This document shows, in pieces, positions 25,907 through 34,189 of a DNA stretch of 64,000 nt. This DNA comes from Candidatus Magnetocorallium paracelense (GTDB lineage: Bacteria; Nitrospirota; Thermodesulfovibrionia; Thermodesulfovibrionales; Magnetobacteriaceae), in NCBI GenBank assembly GCA_029001845.1, contig JAREWP010000015.1:1-64000 (forward strand). The letters run 5' to 3'. Every line of letters starts with the position of its first letter. Position 1 is the stretch's first letter. The position numbers were made by a program, and so were the translations under genes. The notes beneath the pieces are model-generated. The model had not been told where the DNA came from. It did no database searches and worked only from the letters and a program-made list of their open reading frames with translations.

Positions 25907-28021
25907 TTATATCCTCCTTTGCTTAAGACGCTCCCTGGTAGAAGCAGAATAAACGGCCCTTCGTCCCTTTATCCCAAGCCTCCGCGAAACAGCGTTATAA
26001 ACCTCATGCTTAATATCGCCTATGGGTCTCTCCTCCCATGGTTTCAAAAAGAACCAGAAAATCTCCTGATAATCGGAACGCTTTGGCTTTCTCTTTACAC
26101 GCGCCAATACATTCCCGGAACGTCTTCCCGGCTGCCGGGACCGTGTTTCAGAGATTGGTTCAGAATTATTATCGGAGGACTCAAGCTCCTTGTAGAGTTC
26201 CACAAGCAGGTTTGTAATAATTTCACGCACCTCCGGTTCATAAGTACGCTCATTATCTTTATCCGAAAAGGCGTCGAGCCAATTCGCCAGCAGGTTTACA
26301 TTGATTTGGCTTATCAATATATTATAGAAGTCGGATATTTCCTCGGGATTGGAAGCAGAGCGAATGACTGAGGCAAAGACATTGATGATAGTTTTTTGGA
26401 TCTTGTCATCCATGCTTTGTGTGAACACCAGCCACAAAGCTTCCACACTCTTACGCCCCAGATTTTTTTGATTTACTATTCCCTCCTTACCATTATCGAG
26501 GAGTTCCTTTTTTATAATTCCAAGAAAAACATCCAACATTCTTTGAAAGAAGTCCACTTGTATTTTTTTTAGATTCTTATCTTGCTCCGATACGACCCAT
26601 TGGCTCAGCTTAGTCAACACATCGCGATAAAAGCCGCTCAAACCTAAGACAACAAGAGAATATATCACTGCATCCAAGAGATATTTTTTATGAGATAAAT
26701 CTGAAATCGTTCTTTGTTTTTTCAGTACATATTGTAGACAGTTTAGTGCAACATCTATATCCGCTTTACCGATCTCCTTGCATACGGAAGCGGATGTCCA
26801 CTGAAGTCTTATGTCTCCCGTATTAACCCAATCTTTCAAATATACAAAAATGCTCTCACGAGACAAACCGCTCTCAACTGCTTCGGTCAATATAAATCCA
26901 CTGGCAGCTCTAATGCCTAAATCGTTGCTGATCGCCCAGGTACTTGTTAAGAGGTTGAAGACATATCCGGCGCCATGTTTCATAAATCCGCCGATTGCAT
27001 GCCCTATTTGACGACGATCTTCCCATGATAGATCCGGGCCGGTGATGATAATGTCGAATAATATTGGAATTATCTGAGTGATTGCTATATCTCTGTGCTT
27101 TTGACGAATAAAGTTGTCGATCTCAGGTAAATGCTTACTGTCAAAACAAACCACATCTATTGTGTGGCCTCCGATTTCACGGGTTTCTACCCGGGCATCG
27201 ATTCTGTCAAGAGCAGACATAAAGCTTTCTTCTAAAATGGATGGTTGTACCTGGGCTTGTGCATTTTGGTCGTTGTTTATACTGCTTTGAAATCTATTCG
27301 CCTTTTGTTCTCCTATTGTGGGTATGCCTAAACTATTTACAACTCTGTTAAATATCGATTGAAGAGTCACCCACTCGATTTGAGGAAACATAATTATAAG
27401 AATTGAAATTATTATGTCTCTGTCATACAGTTCGTCCCTACACTGCAATAGTCTGGCTTCTCCTGCTGCATGTGAAGTATCTCCGCCTGTGTTTTCACTT
27501 TGTAGTCTATTGATCTTCTCTGCGTATTCATTCGCTTCTTTTGTATACTCCTCGATAGCCAGCTTAGCCTTATTAAAATTCTCCGGGTTGAATACCGGAT
27601 CGGTTGCGTTCTTAACTTTTAACCAGCGATCTAATAAATCCTCGGCTGTATGCTTTAGCTGCAAGTTATAACGTATTTCATTATCTCTGGAACTAAAAAG
27701 TCGACTTTCTAACCCCCTTACCAACTCCTTGTCGGATAATATTTCATCGATTATTGAGTTGTTGTCAGTGATGGTGTGTTCGTCATTTATACTCTCCCGA
27801 TTGTCAGATTCGGAAGTAAGTGACACCGGGTCCGCCTCTTCATCTACTGCTGTATCCGCTCCATCTGAAACAGTAGTTCCTCCGTCTCTATCGGTTACAA
27901 CATCACCTGTATCAGTACTTTCGCCTGAGATATTTCCCTCCGGTTGTTCCATGCTCTGAGCACTCTGGCTCTCAGAGACAGGAGTCGTTTCGGAAGAAGA
28001 TCGATTTTCCTCTGTTGACAT
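25907..28021 (-). CDS. Large helical protein with disordered acidic N-terminus
   Basis: 704 aa of no family I recognise. Residues 1-95 are Ser/Thr/Glu/Asp-rich and probably disordered. Residues ~98-175 are helical and carry a segment (TDPVFNPENFNKAKLAIEEY, 140-159) that matches the C-terminal segment of the neighbouring TIR protein (TDPIHDPERYEEIKLKIEVY). The middle (~190-620) looks like HEAT/ARM-type helices; the tail is basic and Arg-rich (GRRAVYSASTRERLKQRR). It is translationally coupled to the 980-aa gene with a two-base gap. A scaffold that brings the TIR effector to the 980-aa protein is a reasonable guess. Confidence 0.72.
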   Translation of the reverse strand: MSTEENRSSSETTPVSESQSAQSMEQPEGNISGESTDTGDVVTDRDGGTTVSDGADTAVDEEADPVSLTSESDNRESINDEHTITDNNSIIDEILSDKELVRGLESRLFSSRDNEIRYNLQLKHTAEDLLDRWLKVKNATDPVFNPENFNKAKLAIEEYTKEANEYAEKINRLQSENTGGDTSHAAGEARLLQCRDELYDRDIIISILIIMFPQIEWVTLQSIFNRVVNSLGIPTIGEQKANRFQSSINNDQNAQAQVQPSILEESFMSALDRIDARVETREIGGHTIDVVCFDSKHLPEIDNFIRQKHRDIAITQIIPILFDIIITGPDLSWEDRRQIGHAIGGFMKHGAGYVFNLLTSTWAISNDLGIRAASGFILTEAVESGLSRESIFVYLKDWVNTGDIRLQWTSASVCKEIGKADIDVALNCLQYVLKKQRTISDLSHKKYLLDAVIYSLVVLGLSGFYRDVLTKLSQWVVSEQDKNLKKIQVDFFQRMLDVFLGIIKKELLDNGKEGIVNQKNLGRKSVEALWLVFTQSMDDKIQKTIINVFASVIRSASNPEEISDFYNILISQINVNLLANWLDAFSDKDNERTYEPEVREIITNLLVELYKELESSDNNSEPISETRSRQPGRRSGNVLARVKRKPKRSDYQEIFWFFLKPWEERPIGDIKHEVYNAVSRRLGIKGRRAVYSASTRERLKQRRI

Positions 28022-28162
28022 AACAAGCCTCCATGTACAAGTATGAATTCAATTTGAAAAACTTAATATAAAAGGACGCTGGGGGTTATTAACCTCAACT
28101 TAACGAGTAATTACATTTTTCAAAGAATCCTGCATGAGTCAGGTAGATAAAAATAATACAAT

Positions 28163-28894
28163 TTATTCCATTGATTTCAACTCTATCTCTAATTTATCTA
28201 GCTCCTGAGAGTAGACCTCAATCTTTAATTTGATCTCTTCATATCTTTCGGGATCATGAATCGGATCCGTCACCTTAAAAATCTTTCTAAAATGCTGTAT
28301 ACGCTCCTGAATATTTATAATCTGCTCTTCCCATGCATCTATTTTACTTTTATGGGCATGACACTTTTTGTTTCTACGAGTTTCTTTCAAATAATTCTCT
28401 ATTCTTTTATATTTAAAGTTAATTTGTTCGTTAAAAAATCCTTCTTTAATCAGATCACATATGCCTTGAACAACGTTATTAAAGGCTTCATCTATATTAG
28501 GCCAGCTTGTTACCGCCTTCCCGTTATGTGGGAGAGCTTGAAGTTTACCTAAAGGTGTAACATCCCAATGACAATCACGGAGAATAACTGGTACGATAAC
28601 AGCATCACCAAAATTCTGCCTCGCCATTGCATGCTTCATTTCAACACCATAACAGAAATCAGATTGAATAAAATCCGATGAAATAAGAAGCAGGATTATA
28701 TGGGCATTATCTAAATGCTCATTTATTTCCCCTTCCCACTCTTGTCCGGATAGAATTTCACGATCATGCCAAATATTAATAAGACCACAACGCTTTAAAG
28801 CCATAAGGTGACTTTTAAGATTATTTTTTAATTCCTCATCCTTGTGAGAGTAGGATATGAAAAGGTTAATAGGTGTATTTAAATATTTATACAT
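28163..28894 (-). CDS. TIR-domain protein with C-terminal helical adaptor segment
   Basis: 243 aa. Residues ~8-150 form a bacterial TIR domain (TIR_2 type): NLFISYSHKDEEL, NIWHDREILSGQEW, HIILLLISSDFIQSDFCYGVEM with candidate catalytic Glu85, VIVPVILRDC, LQALPHNGKAVTSWPN. Many bacterial TIRs cleave NAD+ on activation in immunity, and others act as scaffolds. Residues ~160-243 are a coiled coil ending in a segment shared with the 704-aa protein downstream. The start lies 12 bases after the ATPase-phosphoesterase stop. Its place between two Ubl cassettes suggests a regulated effector, but toxicity cannot be judged from sequence. Confidence 0.9.
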   Translation of the reverse strand: MYKYLNTPINLFISYSHKDEELKNNLKSHLMALKRCGLINIWHDREILSGQEWEGEINEHLDNAHIILLLISSDFIQSDFCYGVEMKHAMARQNFGDAVIVPVILRDCHWDVTPLGKLQALPHNGKAVTSWPNIDEAFNNVVQGICDLIKEGFFNEQINFKYKRIENYLKETRRNKKCHAHKSKIDAWEEQIINIQERIQHFRKIFKVTDPIHDPERYEEIKLKIEVYSQELDKLEIELKSME

Positions 28895-28906
28895 CGTTTG
28901 AATTTA

Positions 28907-30958
28907 TTATAAATCAAAGTCACCTGAGTTACTATCTTTGAAAATATTATTATCTGAGTCATAGATGTTTCTGATTATTTTATATGATTGTGAATTGTTA
29001 TGATTAAAGATTAAAAGATTAAAACCAGAAATTTTATTATTTTTTTTGCATAAAGATCCTGCGTCAATGGATAAAGGAGGTATGGTTTTAAAATTATCTA
29101 CTGACAAACAACGCTTATAAGTGTAAAGATGAAAATGGCCATGCAGAATCATATGAAACTTATAATCGGTCAAGAACTTTAAAAACATGGCAGAGTTTTT
29201 TAATTTTAACAATGAATTATGATATCTTCTTATAAGTAGTGGCACACTACTATCGTTAATCTCAGTCGGGCTATGATGAAGAGCAGCTATTCTAATAGTA
29301 TTGTTTGAAGGCTTTTCTGCGATTAATTTATTGTTCATTATATCTTTGAGTTGAAGCTCTGAAACAATCCCCTTTGCTTTATATTTACGTTTCTTTGAAG
29401 GTGTAGAATGAAAATAGAAAATTTCAAAATTAATATTCTTTATTTCAATCTTTAGATTGGGTGATAACATTCCTGTATAAGGAAATAACTCTTTTACTTT
29501 GGCATCATGAGCTGGTGGTACATCAGCATTCTTATGATAGTCATGATTTCCAAAGCCTATGATCATTCTTTGATGTTTAGGAGAATTTGATAAATAAGCG
29601 AGGTCAATTTCATTGAATTCTCTACTTGCATCGATAAACTCTTCTGGTTTACCTGATTCAGTTATATCACCAGTTATGATTAGTATATGAGGTCTTATAA
29701 TATTAATTTTTTCTATAGCAGCTTTTAATACAAAAGAATCATGTTTTCCTATATGAGTATCTGAAAGATGTACTATTCTAACATCATTTTTTTCTCTAAT
29801 AAATTTAGGGAAAATAAGCGGATTAATTGTTAAAAATTTATTATAGTCTGATGAGTTTGATGATGCATCCATGTTTAATATTTCAGGAGTGCTTTTTATT
29901 TTAAGTATTTTTTTACCGATAAGTGTATTAATGGCTTTTTGAATGTTAGCTTGTTCATAGTTATGTTTTTCATTTATTTTATTGATCAAAACGTGTTTAT
30001 CGACAGCATATTTAAAATTGGTCGTTATATCCTTTTTAATGTAAGTAATCTCTGTTAATAAATCTTTTTCTTCATTTGACAATTTATTATAGTGTTTATC
30101 AAAGGTATCAAGTTCCATATGCTTTAATTCATTGACAATAACACAATTTATAAAATCAGCATTTATTGTAGAAATATTATTATTAACGCAATACTTTACT
30201 ATATGGCTGAATATGAGTTGAAACCAAAAGGGGAGTCCACCAGAAAGATTGTATATTGTGGAGATTGTATCATCAAGATTATTAAAGGTTATGTTATATA
30301 TTTTTTTTATTAAAGGATAATAATACTCCTTTATTTTATTGGTATCAATATAATCAAGAGTAAATAGTTCAATTTTTAAAGTCCCAATATTTCTAAAAAT
30401 AGTGTCAGCAATAGGTAGAAAAATATCCTTCAATTTACTTTGAAGTATATTTTTATCTTTTACCAGCTCACCTTCATGATCAGTGATCGAGAGTGAAATA
30501 AAACTGATTATATTAGCGCTGCAGATAATATTTAGCAGCTCCATTAAATATTTTGTCTGGTCATTGTTGGTATCTTTAAAATAGCTTTTAATGGTAAATA
30601 ATAAATGTAAATCGTCTATTATATAAACAATATTAGAATGCTTTTTTAATTCATTGTTTAATTGTTGAAATTTACTATCAATAAAGGTTTCATTAAAATG
30701 TCGGTTTGTAATAGCAAAAAAAATCTTTTCAATAAGCTGACTAATTAAATTATTATAATTATCTGATTTACAGTCAAACTCTTTCAAATGAAGAGTAACA
30801 GGTTTATAATCATTCTTTAACCTTAAATGCAATAATGTTAAAAGCGTAGTTTTACCCATTTGAGATAGAGAATTAATAAAAAAGAGTTTTGCCTCTATCT
30901 TTTTTACATCATCTTTTATTTCATTTTTTTTATTTTTTTTAATACTTTTACTACTCAT
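28907..30958 (-). CDS. P-loop ATPase fused to calcineurin-like metallophosphoesterase
   Basis: 683 aa. The N-terminal part is an AAA/STAND-like ATPase with a Walker A variant S30-L-S-Q-M-G-K-T37 (first Gly replaced), Walker B VYIIDD at 111-116, and a later GGLPFWFQLI motif typical of STAND/orc-type ATPases. A winged-helix-like region (~290-355) follows. Residues ~393-660 are a calcineurin-like phosphoesterase with all motifs: D400-T-H402, G430-D431, GNHD at 470-473, a later HH, and GHFH. The gene is much more AT-rich than its neighbours (16 G/C in the 60 bases 30001-30060). A sensor ATPase controlling a nuclease or phosphatase is my reading. Confidence 0.88.
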   Translation of the reverse strand: MSSKSIKKNKKNEIKDDVKKIEAKLFFINSLSQMGKTTLLTLLHLRLKNDYKPVTLHLKEFDCKSDNYNNLISQLIEKIFFAITNRHFNETFIDSKFQQLNNELKKHSNIVYIIDDLHLLFTIKSYFKDTNNDQTKYLMELLNIICSANIISFISLSITDHEGELVKDKNILQSKLKDIFLPIADTIFRNIGTLKIELFTLDYIDTNKIKEYYYPLIKKIYNITFNNLDDTISTIYNLSGGLPFWFQLIFSHIVKYCVNNNISTINADFINCVIVNELKHMELDTFDKHYNKLSNEEKDLLTEITYIKKDITTNFKYAVDKHVLINKINEKHNYEQANIQKAINTLIGKKILKIKSTPEILNMDASSNSSDYNKFLTINPLIFPKFIREKNDVRIVHLSDTHIGKHDSFVLKAAIEKINIIRPHILIITGDITESGKPEEFIDASREFNEIDLAYLSNSPKHQRMIIGFGNHDYHKNADVPPAHDAKVKELFPYTGMLSPNLKIEIKNINFEIFYFHSTPSKKRKYKAKGIVSELQLKDIMNNKLIAEKPSNNTIRIAALHHSPTEINDSSVPLLIRRYHNSLLKLKNSAMFLKFLTDYKFHMILHGHFHLYTYKRCLSVDNFKTIPPLSIDAGSLCKKNNKISGFNLLIFNHNNSQSYKIIRNIYDSDNNIFKDSNSGDFDL

Positions 30959-31005
30959 ATCATAATTCCTTATTTTATGGATAATATTTTTTTAACAGCA
31001 TCATC

Positions 31006-32502
31006 TCATGTTACCTTTTTTATAATATGCTCCACTAAGTCGCTTTTATGATCGTTAAAGATGATAGATTCATCCTTAATAGAATGATTCATATCAAAGA
31101 TGTTAATATTATCCTCATGAAAGCGCATTCTTCCTATCACTTTTTGCATATAATAGATTGTATATGAAGTATTCATATTTATTATATGCATGACTCCCAC
31201 CTGCTTAGCAGTATGAGTTAAACGTATACTTATTTTATTTGAAAGTTGAGTTATTAATGACGGTAACTTATCCTCTCTTTTTATTAAGAATAAAATTGAT
31301 GAATCATCTATTTTTTTATCGCTTATAACAGTTAACTCCATATTATCAGCAAAACAGACTGCATACTCTTTACCCGGTTTAACTAGACTGCATGATACAT
31401 ACCTGAGCTTACTATTTTGTAAATGCATGAAATGCTCATTTGGGACAATAATCAATGTATGTTCGAATTTAGCATATGTACTTGATGGCGGTTCAACGCC
31501 AATAGGTTTACCTGTTTTAATATTGAAATAATATCTCTTTTTATTAATAGTACAGATTATATAACTGCCTTTTGATTGAGTGTAATCATTTTTCCAGGAT
31601 AAAATACTTTCCAAACTTTCCTTTGATAAGTTACCACCCTCATCAATAAATACTTGAGAGTATTTCATATCGTTCAGTTCTTTGTTCCCATTTAAACGTT
31701 TACTGCTTTTACCAAAGGCAAATACAATTAATCCAAAAGATACTATAGTAATTAACACTAATGAAACGAATTGAATTCTTATCGCATAAAATAGAAAGTT
31801 ATTACTATAATCAACAAGACCATATAGAAACTTATCTACCTGCCCCAAATTGTTTGAACTTATCTCTTCTGAAATTGCAGTATGTAATTCTATAAATGTT
31901 CTTCTGCTTATTCTCTCATACCCTTCCTCAACATTGAGAAGCTTCCAAAAAAATAACAATGCATTATCAAGTTTTTGAAACTCAGTATTTGTAAATTTTA
32001 TAAAATCATCTGTTTGGTTATTTATAGTTTTACTTTTTTTATCTTTTCTTTTTAACTTACCCTCTAACACTGAGTTTGAAGAAAATTTAGTGTAGTTTAT
32101 ACCACTAGATAAAAGTAATACTTTGTAATTCTCAAAAGGGTTGTTTTTCGCTATATCTATTGCTTTCTGTACAGCACCTTTTAAATCTGATTCAGTCTGT
32201 TTTTTTATGTTATTACTGTTGTTTTTGATAAATTGATATATTGCATTAATATCGTCTTCTTTTTCATTTGTTTTATTACCAGTTGTAATAACAGATATAT
32301 CATCACCCTCTGCTGTTTCTTCTAAAGCACTAATGATCTCTTTTATCAGATCATAATCTTCTTTTGTATATAAATCCGATAAGTCAAGCAAAATAATATA
32401 CTTAAATTGCTTGACCTCATAATTAAAAAAATAACTGTAATAGCAAACATTAAAAGTAATTACGGCTACTATCAAAAGTGAATATACATATCTTCTAATC
32501 AT
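31006..32502 (-). CDS. Membrane protein with degenerate vWA-like domain
   Basis: 498 aa. An N-terminal TM (about 5-27) is followed by a vWA-like fold: YIILLDLSDLYTKEDYDLIK stands where a MIDAS D-x-S-x-S would be but lacks the final Ser, and LLLSSG stands for the usual SDG. A second TM (~245-265) precedes a C-terminal ~230-residue domain of mixed strands that I do not recognise. Metal binding is thus doubtful. It plays the same positional part in cassette 2 that the vWA-RING protein plays in cassette 1: next to JAB and membrane-spanning. AT-rich like the ATPase-phosphoesterase gene. Confidence 0.72.
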   Translation of the reverse strand: MIRRYVYSLLIVAVITFNVCYYSYFFNYEVKQFKYIILLDLSDLYTKEDYDLIKEIISALEETAEGDDISVITTGNKTNEKEDDINAIYQFIKNNSNNIKKQTESDLKGAVQKAIDIAKNNPFENYKVLLLSSGINYTKFSSNSVLEGKLKRKDKKSKTINNQTDDFIKFTNTEFQKLDNALLFFWKLLNVEEGYERISRRTFIELHTAISEEISSNNLGQVDKFLYGLVDYSNNFLFYAIRIQFVSLVLITIVSFGLIVFAFGKSSKRLNGNKELNDMKYSQVFIDEGGNLSKESLESILSWKNDYTQSKGSYIICTINKKRYYFNIKTGKPIGVEPPSSTYAKFEHTLIIVPNEHFMHLQNSKLRYVSCSLVKPGKEYAVCFADNMELTVISDKKIDDSSILFLIKREDKLPSLITQLSNKISIRLTHTAKQVGVMHIINMNTSYTIYYMQKVIGRMRFHEDNINIFDMNHSIKDESIIFNDHKSDLVEHIIKKVT

Positions 32503-32555
32503 TAGATGTATCCTATAATATAGTTATTACTATAATACATTTTTTATATATAAAA

Positions 32556-33218
32556 TCATTTAATTTTTGATTGTACATTTTTAGAAATATTACTTTTAAA
32601 TAAAGTGAATCCTGTTTTTTTACCTATTTCCATGCTTCCCTGATCTGTATAGTGCCAAAAAAAAACACCTGCATCGCTATTTATAGGATCTATAATTAAT
32701 GAAATGTGCCATGGTTCAAAAAAAATAGTTCTGAATGTTTCAATATCTGTGGAAGACATAAAGACCGTATAGCCGGGATGGCTGTGATACATTCCCAGCC
32801 TTATTATTTCAGGGTCCTTTCTGTTGACTTCTTCAAGATATTCGTCCAACATTATAAAAAAAGTATGTGTGAACCTCATAAGAGCAGGAGCTGAAAAATT
32901 TTCGTTCACCTCCGGTTTAGCAGGGAAGACATCGAAGATCATATTGAAGCATTGGTCCGTTTCATTATCCTTACAATACTTTCCCAACAAGGCGCCTCCG
33001 ACTTCGTTACGCATATCGCTTTCAGCGTGTGCGCAAATCCTTTGATAAGTATCTTCCTCTATGAATGTAATCAACGATTCATGATATGGATGAGACAAAT
33101 TACTGTGTTGAGGTTCCTGAATACATTCAATGTCAGGGTGAAAAAAGGGCAGTCTTATCTTTATCGGCTCACCAAATGGTTGTTCATTTAAGGATCTATT
33201 TTCCATTTTCATAATCAT
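32556..33218 (-). CDS. Soluble JAB/JAMM metallopeptidase, cassette 2
   Basis: 220 aa made up almost wholly of a JAB domain. The zinc ligands and catalytic residues are all present: E72 in NEVGGALLG, H145-S-H147-P-G, S155 and D158. Unlike the two JABs of cassette 1 there is no TM and no tail, so it is cytosolic. Expected role: removal of Ubl from targets or trimming of the Ubl tail. It lies six bases after the E2 stop in the order E1-Ubl-E2-JAB. A start two codons in (MKMENRS) is also possible. Confidence 0.92.
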   Translation of the reverse strand: MIMKMENRSLNEQPFGEPIKIRLPFFHPDIECIQEPQHSNLSHPYHESLITFIEEDTYQRICAHAESDMRNEVGGALLGKYCKDNETDQCFNMIFDVFPAKPEVNENFSAPALMRFTHTFFIMLDEYLEEVNRKDPEIIRLGMYHSHPGYTVFMSSTDIETFRTIFFEPWHISLIIDPINSDAGVFFWHYTDQGSMEIGKKTGFTLFKSNISKNVQSKIK

Positions 33219-33224
33219 AAACTT

Positions 33225-33803
33225 TCATTTCTTTAGAACTGTAACTTTAACTGAAGTCTTTTTTTTAATATTAATATTGACTTCTTTTTTAGGTAATACC
33301 TTAACGGTGGGAGCATCGGCAACATTAAAATCGATATCTGAAAGAGGAATCCGATGAGTACGAATCCACCCCTGCCAGCCGTTCTCAGATAATGTGCCCC
33401 TTGCCGGACTGTCCAAATTATATGAATCCCGAGAAAAACGAATCATATTTCCAATATCGTAGACTAACTGGTCTATGTCATAAGCGAATGTCCAGCTTTG
33501 ATGAGTAAATCCCAAACATACATTGCCATTTACAAATACATTCGGGTGCCATAATTCATCAAGAAACTTAAACATGGGAGCTTCATTAATGGGATAGCCT
33601 CCTGGAAAAAACATCTCTACATGGTGAGTATCACGAGTCAGACCTTCTTCATTTACATACCCGGGAACCTGATAAATGAGTAAATATTTATAGGGCGGAC
33701 TTCCATCTATGGGCTCAATAGAAATATATTGGCTTTTATTGTTGACATTCATAAGTATTTTTTGATCATTCGTTAATCTGCGCAAACGCAAGGCATTGCT
33801 CAT
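33225..33803 (-). CDS. E2-like ubiquitin-conjugating protein, cassette 2
   Basis: 192 aa with a UBC core: strands YKYLLIYQVPGYV and HHVEMFFPGGYPINEAPMF, the HPN motif at 86-88, and candidate catalytic Cys96 in VNGNVCLGF, at spacing very close to eukaryotic E2s (HPN-x7-C). Helices follow (QLVYDIGNMIRFS). A basic C-terminal tail (KKEVNINIKKKTSVKV) resembles the tail of the cassette-1 E2 (RPKRVDVNLKSTGKITV), so the two are paralogues. AGGTGAG lies upstream of ATG 33803. It should form a thioester with the Ubl encoded next door. Confidence 0.92.
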   Translation of the reverse strand: MSNALRLRRLTNDQKILMNVNNKSQYISIEPIDGSPPYKYLLIYQVPGYVNEEGLTRDTHHVEMFFPGGYPINEAPMFKFLDELWHPNVFVNGNVCLGFTHQSWTFAYDIDQLVYDIGNMIRFSRDSYNLDSPARGTLSENGWQGWIRTHRIPLSDIDFNVADAPTVKVLPKKEVNINIKKKTSVKVTVLKK

Positions 33804-33892
33804 ATTCTCACCTGTATAATATAAAAGCTTTATTCCTCTTAATTCTCATTTAGAGAGCAGGTTAGTGGGTATTATCCAACTATATATCGATT

Positions 33893-34147
33893 TTATACGC
33901 CAAATTCCGGCTCATATGTTAAAAGACAAACGTCATTTTCATTCGTATCCCTGCTTAAAAGTGTGTCATCGTCGTTATATTCAAAGCTTTGAGTCTTATT
34001 AATAAGCTTTCTGCTCCCTGATTGAGGAATAGTAAGCTTATTTGAAATGTCAGGCAACAGGTCTCTAATCGGAACATCAACAGGAAACTCATCCTGTATT
34101 TGCTTGCCTGTAACACCATCCCTGATTATAAGATTCAGTTTTGCCAT
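33893..34147 (-). CDS. Ubiquitin-like modifier (YukD/EsaB-like fold), cassette 2
   Basis: 84 aa. A beta-hairpin (LNLIIRDGVTGKQIQDEF) precedes the helix VDVPIRDLLPDISNKLTIP, which matches the cassette-1 Ubl, then strands to the end. The C-terminus is LLTYEPEFGV: Gly83 is followed by a single Val, so removal of one residue would expose a terminal Gly. There is no Gly-Gly. GGAGG precedes the ATG. It lies between E1 and E2. YukD/EsaB proteins of type VII secretion share the fold but lack E1/E2 neighbours, so modifier function is favoured here. Confidence 0.88.
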   Translation of the reverse strand: MAKLNLIIRDGVTGKQIQDEFPVDVPIRDLLPDISNKLTIPQSGSRKLINKTQSFEYNDDDTLLSRDTNENDVCLLTYEPEFGV

Positions 34148-34189
34148 GCTGTATCCTCCATGAAAATAGTTTTCATAATTATTAAATTT

